Shown here piece after piece: positions 12,201-19,521 of a stretch of 42,233 bases of DNA (position 1 is the stretch's first letter; each line of letters starts with the position of its first letter). This DNA comes from Xanthomonas pisi DSM 18956 (GTDB lineage: Bacteria; Pseudomonadota; Gammaproteobacteria; Xanthomonadales; Xanthomonadaceae), in contig NZ_JPLE01000023.1 in the NCBI RefSeq assembly GCF_001010415.1, forward strand, positions 1-42,233. Direction: 5' to 3'. The position numbers and the translations under genes are program-made. Below the pieces are notes generated by a model that saw only the letters and a list, made by a program, of their open reading frames with translations, ran no database searches and was not told where the DNA came from.

Positions 12201-15200
12201 ATGGCGACCACCAGCCTGATCGGTGGCGACAGCAGCAGTTACCGCCTCATCGCCGGCGCAGATTTTTCCGGCATCCGCCCCGATGCGCTGCGCGCCGGAA
12301 GCACCGCGGACGTGGTCCTCGATGGTCACCAACGCTACCGCGAAGACGGCCAAAAGGATCTGCTGCTTCCAACCGTGGTGCGCACCGGCACCGGCAGCAT
12401 CCAGATCGCCGCCGCACGCGATCTACGTCTGGCCGACGCGGATGCACCGGCCAGCATCTACACCGCCGGCAAGCCGGCCGGCGATAGCGAGATCGGCACC
12501 GATGTCGCACTGGTGCGCAATGACGGCAGCGCGGCCGATCAGATCGTCAGCGCGCAGGCCAACGCCGACGCTGCCGGCAACATCCAGCTGCAGGCCGGGC
12601 GCGACATCCTGGGCAACCGCCAGATCTACGATCGCGACGGCAGCCGTACCGGGGTAGCGGGCAATTATGTCGGGCAGTACTGGTGGCCCTGGTTGCAGGT
12701 GGGCAATCCGCTGGACACCGATGGCACCACCCCGCGTGCCGGGTTGATCAACTATGGCGGCTTCGCCCAGGGCGTATTGGCCAGCGGTGGCGATGTCGCC
12801 GTGCAGGCCGGCCGCGATATCCGCGAGCTGTCGGTTTCACTGCCCACCAGTTACCTGCTACGGGCCGATGGCCGCCAGACCTATGGCGGCGGCGATCTCG
12901 ATGTCCAGGCAGGGCGCGATGTGTTGGGCGGCGATTACTTCATCGCGCGTGGGCAAGGCCGCCTGAGCGCCGGCGGCAGCCTCGGCAGCGCCTTCGGGTT
13001 GAGCGCGCAGGGCTTCGACATCACTGGCACACCGCGGACCGTGAACAGCGCAGTCGATCCGGTGCTGGCGGTGCAGGACGGCCAATGGGCAGTGGATGCC
13101 GGCGGCGATGTCGCGCTTGGCGCCATCGTCAACCCCTCCTATCTCACCGCCACAGGCAGCATCGGCCCGCTGCTGGGCGCCAGCACGCGTGCAACCACCG
13201 ACTACGGCCAGAGCTCCTCGGTCGACATCGACGCGCTCAATGGCGATGTGCGCCTGGGTACCCTCAAGCTGCCTGGCGTGCTGTTCTTCAACGGGCAACG
13301 CGACCCGAGTCGCGGAACGGACAGCGCCATTCTCACCGACAGCGTGTTCGACAGCGTCCTGCCCGCACAGCTGCACGCCAGCGCGCATGCCGGCGCCATC
13401 CAGATCGAAAGCAGCGGCCGGCTGTATCCGTCCGCACAAGGACAGCTGGAGGTTCTGGCACAGGACGATATCCGCTTGTTCGACGACACCTTGATCGGCG
13501 GCCGGCGCAAGTTCGAACTGGCGATGCTGGATGAAACCGGCGCCTATGCCGGCGACGACACCGCTGCGGCGGCAACCGACAAGCTCAACCTGCATCGCCA
13601 GGACACCCGGCCGGTGCGGCTCTACAGCCGCGATGGCGATCTGGTTGGCGGCTACGCAGTGGACGGGTTCATGGTCAATCCGCTGACCGTCAAGCTGCCC
13701 ACACCTGCCGATCTGCGCGCCGGCGGCGATATCGTCAACCTGGACCTGCGGGCGCAGAACTACAGGCTGAGCGATGTGACCCGCGTGCAGGCCGGCCGTG
13801 ATATCTACTACACCCCGGTCCAGGGCGGTGCCAATCAAAGCACCAGTACCGAAGCTGTGCGCTGGGGCTGGATGGAACTGGCAGGCCCGGGCACCTTCGA
13901 AGTGCAGGCCGGGCGCAATCTTGGGCCGCTCACCTCGGCAAACGAAGCGCTGAGCGCGGCACTGCTCAACGACCGCAATGCCGGCGGCATCCGCACGACC
14001 GGCAACCGCAGCAACACCGGATTGCCCAGCGAGGGGGCGGACCTGGTAGTGCGCTACGGCGTTGCCAATGGCGAACAGGCCGATGCCTTCGCCGCGCAGT
14101 ATCTGGACCCGTCCAGCGCACACAGCAACGCCACCTACCAGCAGTGGTTGCTCGCTTTCAGCCGCCTGCATGCGCAAGACATGGTTGCAAGCGCCCCATC
14201 CTCGACGGTACAGGCCGACATCGGCAGTACAGATGCGATGAGCGCTGCAGATGCCTGGCAGGCCTTCACCCAATTGCCGGCCAACACCCGCAGGCTGCTG
14301 ACCGAGCGCGTCTTTCTGGACGTGCTCAAACAGGTTGGCGAAGGCTACGCCAATCCCGCCAGTGCCGATTTCCAGAAGTACGCACGCGGTTACGCGGCGA
14401 TCGACCTGCTATTCCCGGCAAGTCTGGGCTATACGCGCAACAACCTGGAAGGCGGCGCCAACGGCGCGACGGCACGCGTGCGCACCGGTACGCTGGACAT
14501 GCGCGGCTCGACCTTGCAGACCGAACGTGGCGGCGACATCCGTGTACTCGGTCCGGGCGGCGAGATGCAGATCGGTAGCGTGCTGGCCCCGCCGAGCGTG
14601 GTGGACGGCCAGGGCAACATGCTGATCGGCCCGGCGCAACAAGGCATTCTGGCCGTCGGCCAGGGCGAGATCGGCCTGTTCACCGATGCCGACGTGTTGC
14701 TGGCGCAAAGCCGCATCTTCACCCAGCGCGGCGGCAACCTGACGGTGTGGAGCTCCAATGGCGACATCAACGCCGGCAAGGGCAGCAAGACCAGTGCCGA
14801 GCGCGCCCGCGCTCGCTATCTGTGCGACCAGGACCAGTTCTGCATGCTCGATGCCAGCGGACAGGTGAGCGGTGCGGGCATCGCCACGCTGCAACTCAAT
14901 CCCGGCGATCCGCGCGGAAACGCCGTGCTGGTTGCGCCGCGCGGTACCGTCGACGCAGGTGATGCCGGCATTCGCACTGCCGGCAACCTGGTGGTGGCTT
15001 CGCAATTCGTTGCCAACGCCGACAATATCCAGGTCCAGGGCGACGCGGTCGGGGTTGGCAGTACGCGCAGCGTCAATACCGGCGCGCTCAGCAGCGCTTC
15101 CAATGCAGCCTCTGCGGTGGCCGATGCCGCCAGCGATCTCGCCAAGCGTCCGGCAACTGTCACCGACACCCCATCGATCATCACGGTGCAAGTGGTGGGA

Positions 15201-15248
15201 TTCGGCGAATGCGCCGAAGACGACGCCAATTGCCGGAAAACCCCATGA
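3210..15248 (+). CDS. Giant filamentous-haemagglutinin-family exoprotein (TPS domain, DUF3739-like C-terminus)
   Basis: The gene encodes 4012 residues. A signal peptide ends near DQAHAQ (residue 30) and is followed by an Ala/Gln-rich helical stretch (about 35-95). A TPS/haemagglutination-activity domain spans about 98-260, with the hallmark NRNGVLFG motif near residue 218 (families usually show NPNGxxFG). Thousands of residues of imperfect beta-helix repeats follow, rich in G, D, S, L and Q, with recurring units such as LDGGTVNIVA and DGGSITL. A non-repetitive insert near residues 2650-2950 contains many Trp, Tyr and Pro. The last ~250 residues look like DUF3739 (GGDIRVLGPGGEMQIGSVLAP, then NLTVWSSNGDINAGKG). 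The C-terminus carries a Cys pair in GECAEDDANC. Members are surface or secreted adhesins. No TpsB-type transporter gene is in the window, so the secretion route is open. The low Cys content and constant composition argue for one intact gene. Confidence 0.9.
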   Translation: MTRKRRSRPLRVFLLSAAISTALFDQAHAQSSPFVRRGADPSVQAAQAVQQQGAQAAAAGTLAQKSLQAFQRAAQARQALDATQAAARAAAAAAQAAVPDGLVRGGLQLPDNVQIDPGAVLASDPRLGQRNVWLGARAPTQQISDGTTQVTVTQTQKKAILNWETFNVGSRTQLRFDQSAGGSEAAQWIALNRVNDPGAAPSRILGSLQAPGQVYLLNRNGVLFGGGSQINAHSLLVSSLDLFDPNRALSDQTFISRGLFGPTGQTGVVLTGSAAAAERMPGDIRIEAGARLATGSQGYTVIAAPNVSNAGSVTVQDGQALLAAVLGLRQSQELQQLLGSSGTSAPLGFGNFLSPIGNDLSGIGQLDNSGIVSATRGNATLAGYSVQQRGLVQATTSISRPGSVMLLALSQDNQLGDNLAGYKGGSLVLAPGSVTATLPEHDGETTTSSAASDLAFVGPRMVLAGAQMHLQPQSLTFAPGGTVDLFSLAAESSDAQLRGRPALTNRLLIDSGARVDVSGIANVQQAMQDNLVRIPRVGLNELADAPLQRDGALFRQSLQFDRRATGIRSDGQAWVGSPLLNAQGYVDQVPRGIDELLLDGGTVNIVARDLVIAPQAQVQLDGGYLRTEGGMVETARLLGADGRLHDLASADPTLRYLGIAGTQTVEHTRWGVSEQFANPLLGTRRFYESEYLQGGNGGALNIALGRPLGTSGVAVLAGEISAHAVSGRYQRASGEMPQGGTLGINSDAALYNTTLGQSGDAPRDPRSWQIVDTAVQMPQGLQIDTQTSALPGSQGNAQQRDNPLFWSQLSGSMLKDSGLHGVAIGNAPVIAVDADAQLQVSDGGRIALQAQRVEVDGALIARSGTIALQSSGGLVKPQDWRPDAVDAQQRGDLLLGAAARLDVSGRWVNDDRRLTLDPLGRAFIDGGSITLDALQQAIGDAGSPAGRDVSASLLIAPGAVLDASGGGYVAPDGTLPLSDGRPLGHGGDIALRTYQRPAGENAGSPTYTADLQRADDAGRLQFDPASLRADSLAGGGTLSLRAFGVQIGGQAPSDARVLHLDAGFFDQGSFGRYDLAAEHDASIAAGSQVRVSQRSLLANLQTLPAAASDSAVFAGAAQVGGNGYVALGQLDPFYRPGTDFALRGGDYLGRVAGNPTLDGGTGQVLLDRGAQLLLDPGATVRLGGRGQVTVLGGIQAHGGRILLSGDTSASSGLSAPPDIDEGQPYAMPGKSVWLGDSSHLDVSGVALLDPQAAWRPSARGLVQPRSGRVLDGGSITLSNDSGAVVVAAGAQLDLRGSAATLDLQSGSALIGAGDPLQAQTVGSAGGQLALAAATGLFFDGRIQAAGGTAQQRDGSLSLQPLQLQSGNGLLLPGPSGVIFTQHDSRLQQAAQPGALPPAIATPGPLYFAADRLAGAGIDTLQVGELAPTEARPLVPIGFAGDVSLQLSRALQFNAPSYALLRSDANDFSLLADSSRVDLGAAYVGLSGYRLQRAGEITLAQPRAGSDTTLAVQAQQIDVGGQFTLDGIGHTVLSSSGALRFHTPAAYAYTQNAAGGATPRAGDLLTSGDLSLRAAQVYPGSGETFLVRALGAADANGTRADTQIHLQAVGDMPALPLSAGGTLAMDATTIVQEGRLRAPSGRLILGVQATGDGAADAVFGNRATTPTHEVRLQPGSLTSVSLEGAVVPYGTTVDGSQWRYDGTVQGSSAALTAPPQKQIRLAGDTVALDPGARVDLSGGGDLLASEWVPGTGGSRDLLASSNTRYASGAATQVPLYPDGRRVYAIVPGPQTLLAASDAPFERVEGAPAPGSAVYLDGVPGLASGTYTLLPARYATLPGAFRVVARPDSNDATAAQNLLAPDGTAVVAGHFVDTLSGTRSARAQLFEVQSAATWGRYSEYTSTRATAFFDAQASLAQHAAAPLPRDGGQLILAATQRLGLGATLSTAAASGGSAAQVDIAARALQVLGSGQVASDGYVGIDASALNALNAGSLLLGGVREQTAAGTRVHVTSQRVRVSNTADSALRAPELLLTASGDSSGSGVYIDAGSVLQAQAGNGAGATTPLLLGQPSGESGDGALVRLSGVGAVALQRANVPDAAQSHALLQIGDGARLEGGAALTLDSTGASAIAAGAVLRGEQIDASAGRVRLDTQAASGDADGLVFGPASLAQFGQARQIGLHSYGDMAFAGGLDLRVDNALTLSAGRFIGDGRAVSLQADRLTLSNLGSAADPAGVVAGDGVLRLQGREVAFAGGDKQLAGFGSVAIEATQQVVVRDRGTFDFGAVDVDLRAPLLLADAGADHALVTSGALRLARSEGSSDPARPLGGRITLQGGSVDSTALIRANSGAIQLRSNQGAVRLHDGASLDAAGVADTFFDRVQATPGGSITLAAAQGDVSADASTRLDVGASGQADAGTLTLAAAQGSVTLPGRIDGTAAQGRGGRFVLDSGSPVALDPLATQLAAGGFDGAIDVHARSGNLWLSADHSLRADSVSLTADGGASAAIRDAGNGNLRIDGRIDASGNQGGSIALWGRHGIAIDGQLLARGSAADKRGGSIQLGSSGIADGSLNPEFGYQNVQAAAAGTIAIGAAAVLDVSGGSAGGLSGGDVQIRTPLLSDGEVNVTVADGASIRGARSVGLEAYAVWSTTDASSDAAKHFDGIVDPAGWYDAQGNLVAGSWSDMAGAPIALAPSTPAQIADSLSRYRFTPDNANLAHRQFYGYADDAARTPGTLMGFVQRPGFTFEQRLANVPNLRARPGIELRNPDPAINGGEIRVLSNWNLGAGANRNQLDFRYNGSAPVISLRAESAVIVKASLSDGFYQLGNPFGGGGPQATYPTADAGYQAVLAFGQDQLFATLDGLVPAPPSSLGGDQEQALQYYGQYMQLLTMLQKSQPDWAGSFPPYDTLLGGFIANYAPELGYPVQDYPGQPVAPTAPSSPADYPQYLSNYERYVLDLAAFYNALGEFALPTFTAPALPVLGALLPAATQNTPSLQANANNPLPMATTSLIGGDSSSYRLIAGADFSGIRPDALRAGSTADVVLDGHQRYREDGQKDLLLPTVVRTGTGSIQIAAARDLRLADADAPASIYTAGKPAGDSEIGTDVALVRNDGSAADQIVSAQANADAAGNIQLQAGRDILGNRQIYDRDGSRTGVAGNYVGQYWWPWLQVGNPLDTDGTTPRAGLINYGGFAQGVLASGGDVAVQAGRDIRELSVSLPTSYLLRADGRQTYGGGDLDVQAGRDVLGGDYFIARGQGRLSAGGSLGSAFGLSAQGFDITGTPRTVNSAVDPVLAVQDGQWAVDAGGDVALGAIVNPSYLTATGSIGPLLGASTRATTDYGQSSSVDIDALNGDVRLGTLKLPGVLFFNGQRDPSRGTDSAILTDSVFDSVLPAQLHASAHAGAIQIESSGRLYPSAQGQLEVLAQDDIRLFDDTLIGGRRKFELAMLDETGAYAGDDTAAAATDKLNLHRQDTRPVRLYSRDGDLVGGYAVDGFMVNPLTVKLPTPADLRAGGDIVNLDLRAQNYRLSDVTRVQAGRDIYYTPVQGGANQSTSTEAVRWGWMELAGPGTFEVQAGRNLGPLTSANEALSAALLNDRNAGGIRTTGNRSNTGLPSEGADLVVRYGVANGEQADAFAAQYLDPSSAHSNATYQQWLLAFSRLHAQDMVASAPSSTVQADIGSTDAMSAADAWQAFTQLPANTRRLLTERVFLDVLKQVGEGYANPASADFQKYARGYAAIDLLFPASLGYTRNNLEGGANGATARVRTGTLDMRGSTLQTERGGDIRVLGPGGEMQIGSVLAPPSVVDGQGNMLIGPAQQGILAVGQGEIGLFTDADVLLAQSRIFTQRGGNLTVWSSNGDINAGKGSKTSAERARARYLCDQDQFCMLDASGQVSGAGIATLQLNPGDPRGNAVLVAPRGTVDAGDAGIRTAGNLVVASQFVANADNIQVQGDAVGVGSTRSVNTGALSSASNAASAVADAASDLAKRPATVTDTPSIITVQVVGFGECAEDDANCRKTP

Positions 15249-15510
15249 TGGCTCCAGCGCTCGCGCTCGTCATCGAATGGAGATATTGCCGCGTGAAATG
15301 CAGTAAATCTGACATTCCCATCAGAATTCACATGCATTCCAAATATAAATACTGCAACGTGTCGCAATTAACCGGCGTCACAAAAGAAATTTAATTTTGT
15401 CGCGCAACCATAATGCAAATGGCGCAGCCTGACGTGGCGATAGTTAATCGCATTCAATTCGCACGGATAAACCCATCCGATCCGCTGTTTTCCAATGAAG
15501 GAGAAAAGCA
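15249..15510. other. A+T-rich intergenic region upstream of the PstS-like gene
   Basis: These 262 bases are clearly richer in A and T than the flanking genes (for example AAATATAAATACTGCAACG and AAAAGAAATTTAATTTTG), as expected for a promoter region. I see no convincing intrinsic terminator for the exoprotein gene. A strong Shine-Dalgarno (AAGGAG) lies just before the GTG start at 15511. I looked for a Pho box and found only a poor partial match, so phosphate control is not supported by sequence alone. Confidence 0.4.
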
Positions 15511-16827
15511 GTGCGCACTTTCGTCATGTCCCCCGTTTCGCTCACCGCCGCCGTTGCGGCCGCTCTTGTCGTCCTGGCCACCCCCGCCATGGCTGCCGAA
15601 AATCTGTACGGCGGCGGCGCGACCTTCCCGGCGCAGCCCTACGTGGGCAATGCCTACCTGACGCCGAACCCCGATGCGCGTCTGTCCACCAATGCCGGCA
15701 ACACCGCCGGTGGCAGCAGCACGGTTGCCGGGATCAGCGCGGGCTCGATCTTCGCCGCGTTCAGCGCGGGCGCCAACAGCAACAAGATCTCGTACTGCCA
15801 GACCGGCAGCGGCACCGGCAAGAACACGCTCGCAGGGACGGTCGCCGCCAACCAGGCGTGTAACGATTTCAGCGTCGCTCCCGCTGGCCTGAGCGCGGCC
15901 ACCGCCACGCCGGATTTCATCGGCACCGATGCCCCGTACAGCACCGCCGACTACCAGGCATTTCTGGGCGGCAGCAACGCCGCAGCACGCGTCGGCGTGG
16001 TGCAGATCCCGACCATCGCCGGTGCCATCGCGCTGTCGCAGAGCACCGCCACCACCGCGCTGGCCTTGACCTCCGCGCAGGTCTGCCAGATCTATTCCGG
16101 CCAGGTCAGTGACTGGTCGCTGGTGTCCGGCAGCGGCGCCACCGGCCCGATCAAGATCGTCTACCGTACCGATGGCAGCGGCACCAGCTTCGCCTTCACC
16201 AGCTATCTGGCGCGGACCTGCAATGGCACGGCCAATGTGCCGTCGGGCTTTGTGTTCACCCCCAACCAGAGCTTCAATTCGGCACTGCCGGGCGGCGTGA
16301 GCACGGTGTACGGCTCGCGCGGTATCGGCGCCAGCGGCAACAACGGCGTGGTCACCGCGGTGCGCGCGACGGCCAACACCAATGCGCTGGGCTATGCCGA
16401 CATCGGCGAAGTGCTGCTGCAGTCTGCCAGGTACGCCAAGGTCAACGGATTCGATCCGGCGCTGTTTGGCCAGAACGGAACCCCGGTATCGCTGGCGGCG
16501 GCCGCCCTGCTGAGTGGTCGCGTGCTGGATGGTGCCACCGTCAACGCAGCGCCGGGTAGCGGAACGCAGGCCGTCAAGAATTGCGTCCGCCTGGTCAATC
16601 CGGCTGCGTCCATCACCAACGCGTATCCGATCGCGGCCATCACCTACGTTGCCGGCTACACCAGCGGCAATGGCAGCGCTGCGCACGTGCAGGCGGTGAA
16701 GGATCTGTTCGGCATCTTCTACAACACCACCACGCGTCCGGCATTGCCGGCCGGTTTTGCCTACCTCGATGGCGTGGCCGCGTTCCGTACCTCGGTACAG
16801 AACACCGTGGCGACCTGCGTGCAGTAA
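15511..16827 (+). CDS. PstS/DING-like periplasmic substrate-binding protein
   Basis: The 438-residue protein has a signal peptide (cleavage near AMAAEN), and the mature protein opens with YGGGATFPAQPY, recalling the DINGGGATLPQ start of DING/PstS phosphate-binding proteins. Other PBP-like elements are FIGTDAPYS, the hinge-like VVQIPTIAGAIAL, LTSAQVCQIYSGQVSDWS and the ligand-loop-like YRTDGSGTSFAF, which matches the TDGSGTT phosphate loop. The start is GTG at 15511 with AAGGAG eight bases upstream. No pstC, pstA or pstB genes accompany it, so it is a stand-alone binding protein. Stand-alone PstS-like proteins in related bacteria may be secreted by type II secretion or used at the cell surface. 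Phosphate as ligand is inferred from family resemblance only. Confidence 0.8.
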   Translation: MRTFVMSPVSLTAAVAAALVVLATPAMAAENLYGGGATFPAQPYVGNAYLTPNPDARLSTNAGNTAGGSSTVAGISAGSIFAAFSAGANSNKISYCQTGSGTGKNTLAGTVAANQACNDFSVAPAGLSAATATPDFIGTDAPYSTADYQAFLGGSNAAARVGVVQIPTIAGAIALSQSTATTALALTSAQVCQIYSGQVSDWSLVSGSGATGPIKIVYRTDGSGTSFAFTSYLARTCNGTANVPSGFVFTPNQSFNSALPGGVSTVYGSRGIGASGNNGVVTAVRATANTNALGYADIGEVLLQSARYAKVNGFDPALFGQNGTPVSLAAAALLSGRVLDGATVNAAPGSGTQAVKNCVRLVNPAASITNAYPIAAITYVAGYTSGNGSAAHVQAVKDLFGIFYNTTTRPALPAGFAYLDGVAAFRTSVQNTVATCVQ

Positions 16828-16860
16828 CGACTGCCGCATGAGGTAACACGCTGGAATGGA

Positions 16861-16890
16861 CGGCGGGCAGCGATGCCCGCCGTTTTTTTC
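16861..16890 (+). terminator. Rho-independent terminator after the PstS-like gene
   Basis: A perfect stem CGGCGGGCA / TGCCCGCCG with a GCGA tetraloop is followed directly by seven T residues. It lies 33 bases after the stop codon of the PstS-like gene and is a textbook intrinsic terminator. Confidence 0.93.
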
Positions 16891-16919
16891 GGCCCTTGCA
16901 TGACTGACTTCCTCCCGCA

Positions 16920-17580
16920 TCACCCGACTGCGTAAAACAATCCCGTCAAGAACATCAGATAACCGATGTAATAGAAATAAAATGCACTGCGGGTGCGTGG
17001 CATGGGAATATTCAAGCGCGCAAGCGTCAGCGCGGGCAACGCCAATAGCGCCCAGAAAGTATCGCTGGCGACACAAGGCAACCCCATCGGCAGCACACGC
17101 AATAACAGTGCAGATACTCTCCTCGATAATCTCCACTGCCAAGGATTGCGCCAGAAGATCCAGCCGCCCGGCACAACCCCCAGGCCAGCCCATCGATAAT
17201 CGACCGCTGCTGGCGCCAGCGTTGCGCACAGCCCCAGAAAGATCCAGCGGCGACGTTCGATTGCAAGAATGCACACCGCCGCCAACGCAAACGACAGCAG
17301 GACATTCAGCGGAAACACGCGCTGAAATGCAATCGCCACCACCGGTGTTGCGATGGCGCCCCACACGAACAAGCGCTTTACCGACTTCTCGACATCGGCA
17401 GTCGGCTGGGCCAGGTGCTAGGCGAGAACCGACGCGAACAGGTGAAATGCCAGGCCGCCCAGTCCGGCAACGCCCGGAACATCACCCAGGCCCAGCATCT
17501 TCAGGGCGTGATCGCCTGTCATCAAGATGGCGGCCAGACACTCAGAACTCACGGGCGCCGCTGGTCGCTGAGGTAGTTCA
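16920..17580 (-). pseudogene. traX-family membrane protein, broken by an amber codon and an N-terminal frameshift
   Basis: Read on the minus strand, the region gives two collinear pieces of a TraX-type protein (PF05857-like, multi-pass membrane protein related to F-pilin acetylase TraX). The first piece contains LAAILMTGDHALKMLG and GLAFHLFASVLA, then stops at TAG (17418-17420). The frame resumes immediately as HLAQPTADVEKSVKRLFVWG and continues through hydrophobic helices to FYFYYIGYLMFLTG. Family members read 'LAYNLAQP' here, so the TAG probably replaces a Tyr codon. Upstream of the first piece, 'TSGAREF' lies in another frame, consistent with loss of about two bases near 17545. No valid start remains. 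It may still be intact in close relatives. The break is seen in the sequence; the family call rests on motif resemblance. Confidence 0.75.
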
Positions 17581-17699
17581 CGCTGGTCGCCGTAAATAAC
17601 GGGGCAACCGCCCGCCAGCTGGCCGTGCATTGACGCAGGACCTGGGTGCAAGCACGCCCCCGGCTTTACTGGGTCAGGCTGCTGGCCGCGCAAGCATGC

Positions 17700-19508
17700 T
17701 CATCGCCCCTCACCGCGCACCGCCCCCTTGTCCTCCTGCAACTCCCGTTTGAACGGCACATCCGGTGGCGGTCGCGCAATGGCAGGTTGATCGTTGAGGT
17801 TGGGGTCGCTCAGGCCGCAGCCGCCGCCGAACTGCAGCAACGACACGACGCAGCTGATCTTGGTGGTGGTGCCCGGGATCGGGATCTCGATCTTCTTCAA
17901 GCCGCGGCGCACCCATTCCTGCAGCAGCGACTGGTTCGGCATCCAGTACTTATCCAGCGAGGTCGGCGTATAGCCGTAGGGCGGACGCTTGAGCCAGGTG
18001 CCGCCCTGTGCGATCTGGTCGCGGGTCCAGGTGTCGGTGTCGCTGCCGGGCGGCCCGCGATCGCCGGCTCCCTTGCCGGCCTCGCCCGCTCCCGCCACCC
18101 GCACGCTGCCATCGCTGTTGAACACGCCGTCGCGCTGGCCGTTGCCGCCTGTGGTCTCGCCCCGACGGTTGCGGTCGGATTTGCTCCAGTCGTCGGCATT
18201 GGCAGCGACGTCCCAGCCGCCGCTCCGGTCCGCAGGCGCTGGACCGGCAGCGGGATTGGAAGCAGGCCTGGATGGCGACGATGCTGCAGCAGCGCTGTGA
18301 CTGGACTGTTCGGATTTTGCCGGGGACGCCGCTGCCTGCGACGCCGAGGCAGCGGAAAGCGGCTGCGGAACGGTAGCGCTCGCTTCCGACGTGGGCGCTG
18401 CGGCAGGTGCCGGCGTGGACGGCGCCACGGGCGCCGGCGTCGGCGCTGGATCCGGCACGTTGGGCAATTCCGTGCTGCGTACTGCCACCTCGGGCATGCG
18501 CACGCTTGGGATGACTTCCCTCGGACGCATCACCGGTGACGCAACCTGTGGCCGGTCCGGCACCACGACTTCGCGCTCGCGCACTGCAGGCGCGTCAGCA
18601 GGGCGTACGGCCACGGCTGCAGCCGGACGCTGCAATTCGCGCAGCTGCGGCCGGTCGGTCAGCGTCTGGATCTCGCGTTGACGCACCTCAACCTGAGGCG
18701 CCGTCGGCGTCATCGCCCGGGGCGCCACGGTGATGCTGGGAGGTGGAGGAACCACAAATTCGTTGGTGGCGACCGCAGTCTCGGTCACCTGCAGCGACGA
18801 TTCGATGGTCACCGGCGCTACCTGCACCGTCACTTGGGGGACGTCGGGAGTCACCGGTTCGCTGGCAGCGGCGGGAACAGGCTCGGGAGCGATGTCCTGC
18901 GCCTGCGCAGTGCTGGTGGCGGCGACGGGCTCCGTCGCGGCAGGCGGCGGTTCCGACGAGGGGGTCGTCGGCAGTGACCGCTCTCCAGGCGCCGCACCGG
19001 CCTGCTGCGCGGCAGCCGCGTCGGCAGACGCCGCCTGTGCCACCGCCGAAGGTTCTGCCTGCCCTCCCCCCTGCTCCACCGCGCCGTCGCCGATAAAGCT
19101 CATGCGCACGCGCGATTCATCGCCGGGTTTGGTGTCGTCAGGCGCCCAGCGCACGGTGACAACCCAGATCAGCAACGCAATGAAGCCCAGATGGATCAGC
19201 AAACTGCCCAGCATCGCGAGCCAGTGTTGGCGCCGCTGGTCGGTCGGGCGCGGCTCCCAGTGCTGCCACCACAGGCTGCGAAATGCCTGGAACGGCGTCA
19301 ATAACGCAGCAGCAGCTTCGCCATGCGCGAGGGATGGACGTGCCAACAGCACATCCATCACCTGATCGTCGTTGAACGGTGCCGACACGTCGCCGCGATT
19401 GCGCATCCAGATGGCCCAACCGTACGGCAGGCCGGTGCGCCGATCCAGAATGAGCTTGCCCGGCATGCGCGCGCGCAGTGCCTGCAGCAGATCGGCAGCC
19501 GTTGTCAC
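17700..19508 (-). CDS. Proline-rich single-pass membrane protein ('transmembrane repetitive protein')
   Basis: With the GTG at 19508 the protein has 602 residues; an upstream ATG at 19580 would overlap nfuA by about 59 bases and seems less likely. The N-terminal ~110 residues form a cytoplasmic domain (LILDRRTGLPYGWAIWMRNR; FNDDQVMDVLLARP). One strong transmembrane helix follows (MLGSLLIHLGFIALLIWVVT), then a ~300-residue Pro/Ala/Ser/Val-rich low-complexity linker resembling TonB or TolA spacers, and a conserved C-terminal region (GTWLKRPPYGYTP, LDKYWMPNQSLLQEWVRRG, ISCVVSLLQFGGGCGLSDPN) with Cys that could pair. The layout suggests a protein spanning the periplasm from the inner membrane. 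It lies just downstream of nfuA in the same direction. Function unknown. Confidence 0.75.
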   Translation of the reverse strand: MTTAADLLQALRARMPGKLILDRRTGLPYGWAIWMRNRGDVSAPFNDDQVMDVLLARPSLAHGEAAAALLTPFQAFRSLWWQHWEPRPTDQRRQHWLAMLGSLLIHLGFIALLIWVVTVRWAPDDTKPGDESRVRMSFIGDGAVEQGGGQAEPSAVAQAASADAAAAQQAGAAPGERSLPTTPSSEPPPAATEPVAATSTAQAQDIAPEPVPAAASEPVTPDVPQVTVQVAPVTIESSLQVTETAVATNEFVVPPPPSITVAPRAMTPTAPQVEVRQREIQTLTDRPQLRELQRPAAAVAVRPADAPAVREREVVVPDRPQVASPVMRPREVIPSVRMPEVAVRSTELPNVPDPAPTPAPVAPSTPAPAAAPTSEASATVPQPLSAASASQAAASPAKSEQSSHSAAAASSPSRPASNPAAGPAPADRSGGWDVAANADDWSKSDRNRRGETTGGNGQRDGVFNSDGSVRVAGAGEAGKGAGDRGPPGSDTDTWTRDQIAQGGTWLKRPPYGYTPTSLDKYWMPNQSLLQEWVRRGLKKIEIPIPGTTTKISCVVSLLQFGGGCGLSDPNLNDQPAIARPPPDVPFKRELQEDKGAVRGEGR

Positions 19509-19521
19509 CGGTGACGCGGAA

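Noticed and set aside
15249..15510. Possible Pho box upstream of the PstS-like gene
   Set aside because: The best segment (GTGTCGC AATT AACCGGC GTCAC) matches the tandem CTGTCAT consensus poorly, so no operator is claimed.
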